The translations under genes and the position numbers were made by a program. Below are positions 4,798 through 5,644 of a stretch of 5,644 nt of DNA, one piece after another; the first letter of the stretch is position 1, and each line of letters starts with the position of its first letter. The notes under the pieces were generated by a model, which saw only the letters and a program-made list of their open reading frames with translations, was not told the DNA's origin and made no database searches. This DNA comes from Candidatus Coatesiibacteriota bacterium (GTDB taxonomy: Bacteria > Oederibacteriota > CAKKQC01), in assembly GCA_023265785.1 (NCBI GenBank), contig JAHFSL010000193.1, positions 1 through 5,644 on the forward strand, in the 5' to 3' direction.

Positions 4798-5644
4798 AAC
4801 CAACGCCCCGGATTCCATGGTGCGTGGCCTTGCTGGTCATGCAGTGGGGGTGCGCCCCGGTGCAGGCGGTGCGGCCGCCGGCGGCGGTGCCCACGCTGGA
4901 CGCGGCGGGCCGTCAGAAGCTGTACGACGACTGGCATCTGGAAACCAGAACCCGGGAACTGGGTCTCGCTCTGCCCCTGGTCCGGGTTTTCCCGTCCACC
5001 ACCTGGAAGCGCGCCGATGGGTCCTACGAGGCGGGACAGGTGCGGGATCTCATGGCGGCCTACCCGGAAACGAGGAAACTCTCCTCGTTCCGCTGGGCGC
5101 CCGTCCTGGGGTATTTGGGGATGGAATTGGGACTCGAGGCCGCGTGGAGTGCCAGCGTGATCCCGCTCGCGGGACTGTATGCGACGATCGCCATTGCGGA
5201 GGCTCCGGGAGTGTTCTTCGGAATCCCGGATCCTGACGAGACCGACCGGCTCCGGATGGCGTACAACCGGGCACTGGCGGCTGACCTGGGCCTCGCGCCA
5301 CCCCCCCGGGAGCCGGTTGCAGAAGGGCATCGGGCCGGCGCCGGCTGGCTCGGGGGAAGCCTCGGCCTTGAGGGATTCATGGGACTGTCCGCCCAGCCAC
5401 GCGACGATTTCGACGCACTCTACGCCGGAGGTATCCGGTGGAATAGCGCGAAACTCGACGGACCTCCGCTCCTCGGCGCTGCGTTGGACTATGCCTTCTC
5501 CGATCGGCTCCAGGCGGGGGTGCTGTGGGAGCCCTGGCTCCCCAAGCGGGAAACCATCCACTATCGCAATGGATTTGAGGACCGATGGAACCTGGACGCC
5601 GCGGGCGTGCTCGGCCGCGTCAGATTGTTTCTTCCGGCATCGCC
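4794..5644 (+). CDS. Exported protein of unknown function, 3' end outside the window
   Basis: The frame is open from ATG 4794 to the edge (283 codons seen). Residues 1-25 look like a signal peptide: MKPTPR, then hydrophobic PWCVALLVMQWG, with likely signal peptidase I cleavage after VQA (A25). A lipobox ending at C20 is possible but poor (Q and W at -3 and -2). Residues 36-100 are polar. Residues 101-146 hold a hydrophobic stretch (about 119-143, SASVIPLAGLYATIAIAEAPGV) that may be a membrane helix or buried hairpin. Residues 183-283 alternate polar and nonpolar with many Gly and aromatics (WLGGSLGLEGFMGLSA, LYAGGIRW, LLGAALDYAFSDRLQAGVLW), like strands of an outer-membrane beta-barrel. The stop and any C-terminal Phe signature are beyond the window. 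Its coupling to the membrane protein suggests a shared envelope role, which is inference. Confidence 0.82.
   Translation, partial: MKPTPRIPWCVALLVMQWGCAPVQAVRPPAAVPTLDAAGRQKLYDDWHLETRTRELGLALPLVRVFPSTTWKRADGSYEAGQVRDLMAAYPETRKLSSFRWAPVLGYLGMELGLEAAWSASVIPLAGLYATIAIAEAPGVFFGIPDPDETDRLRMAYNRALAADLGLAPPPREPVAEGHRAGAGWLGGSLGLEGFMGLSAQPRDDFDALYAGGIRWNSAKLDGPPLLGAALDYAFSDRLQAGVLWEPWLPKRETIHYRNGFEDRWNLDAAGVLGRVRLFLPAS

Noticed and set aside
4712..5236. Plus-strand 174-codon frame in a different phase across the start of the exported-protein gene
   Set aside because: Its sequence is a low-complexity Gly/Arg run and it overlaps two better-supported genes out of frame.
4758..5561. Minus-strand open frame of 267 codons opposite the exported-protein gene
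   Set aside because: The plus-strand frame has a signal peptide, ribosome site and ATGA coupling; the minus frame has none of these.
1..5644. CRISPR array, tRNA or rRNA gene
   Set aside because: No regularly spaced direct repeats, tRNA cloverleaf with CCA-end pattern or conserved rRNA stretches were seen on either strand; the protein-level WD40 repeats are the only periodic signal.

Overview
The window is GC-rich DNA (roughly two thirds G+C by eye). It probably comes from a member of the Planctomycetota-Verrucomicrobiota (PVC) group. The main clue is the large gene, which joins the end of a bacterial Ser/Thr kinase domain, one membrane helix, a short stretch typical of PVC proteins (key residues LYFERVAL and RGWEW) and a long run of WD40 repeats. 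The phylum is an inference from architecture, not from a marker gene.

Region 1 (about 1-1312) is an insertion sequence of about 1.28 kb, inserted within the kinase gene. Its single gene, on the minus strand, encodes a DDE (rve-type) transposase. The element has imperfect terminal inverted repeats (26-52 and 1282-1308) and is flanked by TCTA on both sides. Removing the element and one TCTA copy joins bases 1-23 to base 1313 in one reading frame, and that frame reads as a normal kinase segment (LGILI|YELVAGRRP). The kinase gene was therefore split between its subdomain IX region and the rest of the C-lobe. Most of the kinase lies to the left of the window. The transposase itself looks frameshifted near its start: the best-placed ATG and Shine-Dalgarno sequence lie in a frame that joins the transposase frame only by a -1 shift (or one extra A) in a run of seven A's.

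Region 2 (1309-3644) is the 3' part of the disrupted gene. It has stayed open for over 2.3 kb and encodes the kinase C-lobe tail, a membrane helix and 14 WD40 blades, consistent with two seven-bladed propellers.

Region 3 (3717-5644) is a compact cluster on the same strand. It holds a 165-residue soluble protein of uncertain family, a 193-residue protein with two membrane helices, and an exported protein that runs off the right edge and looks beta-rich at its C-terminal side. The last two genes overlap by ATGA and the first two are separated by one base, so the three are very likely co-transcribed, perhaps with the kinase gene upstream. A hairpin covers the ribosome binding site of the first. 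I could not assign a function to any of these three; a membrane or envelope role for the cluster is inferred from helices and a signal peptide only.
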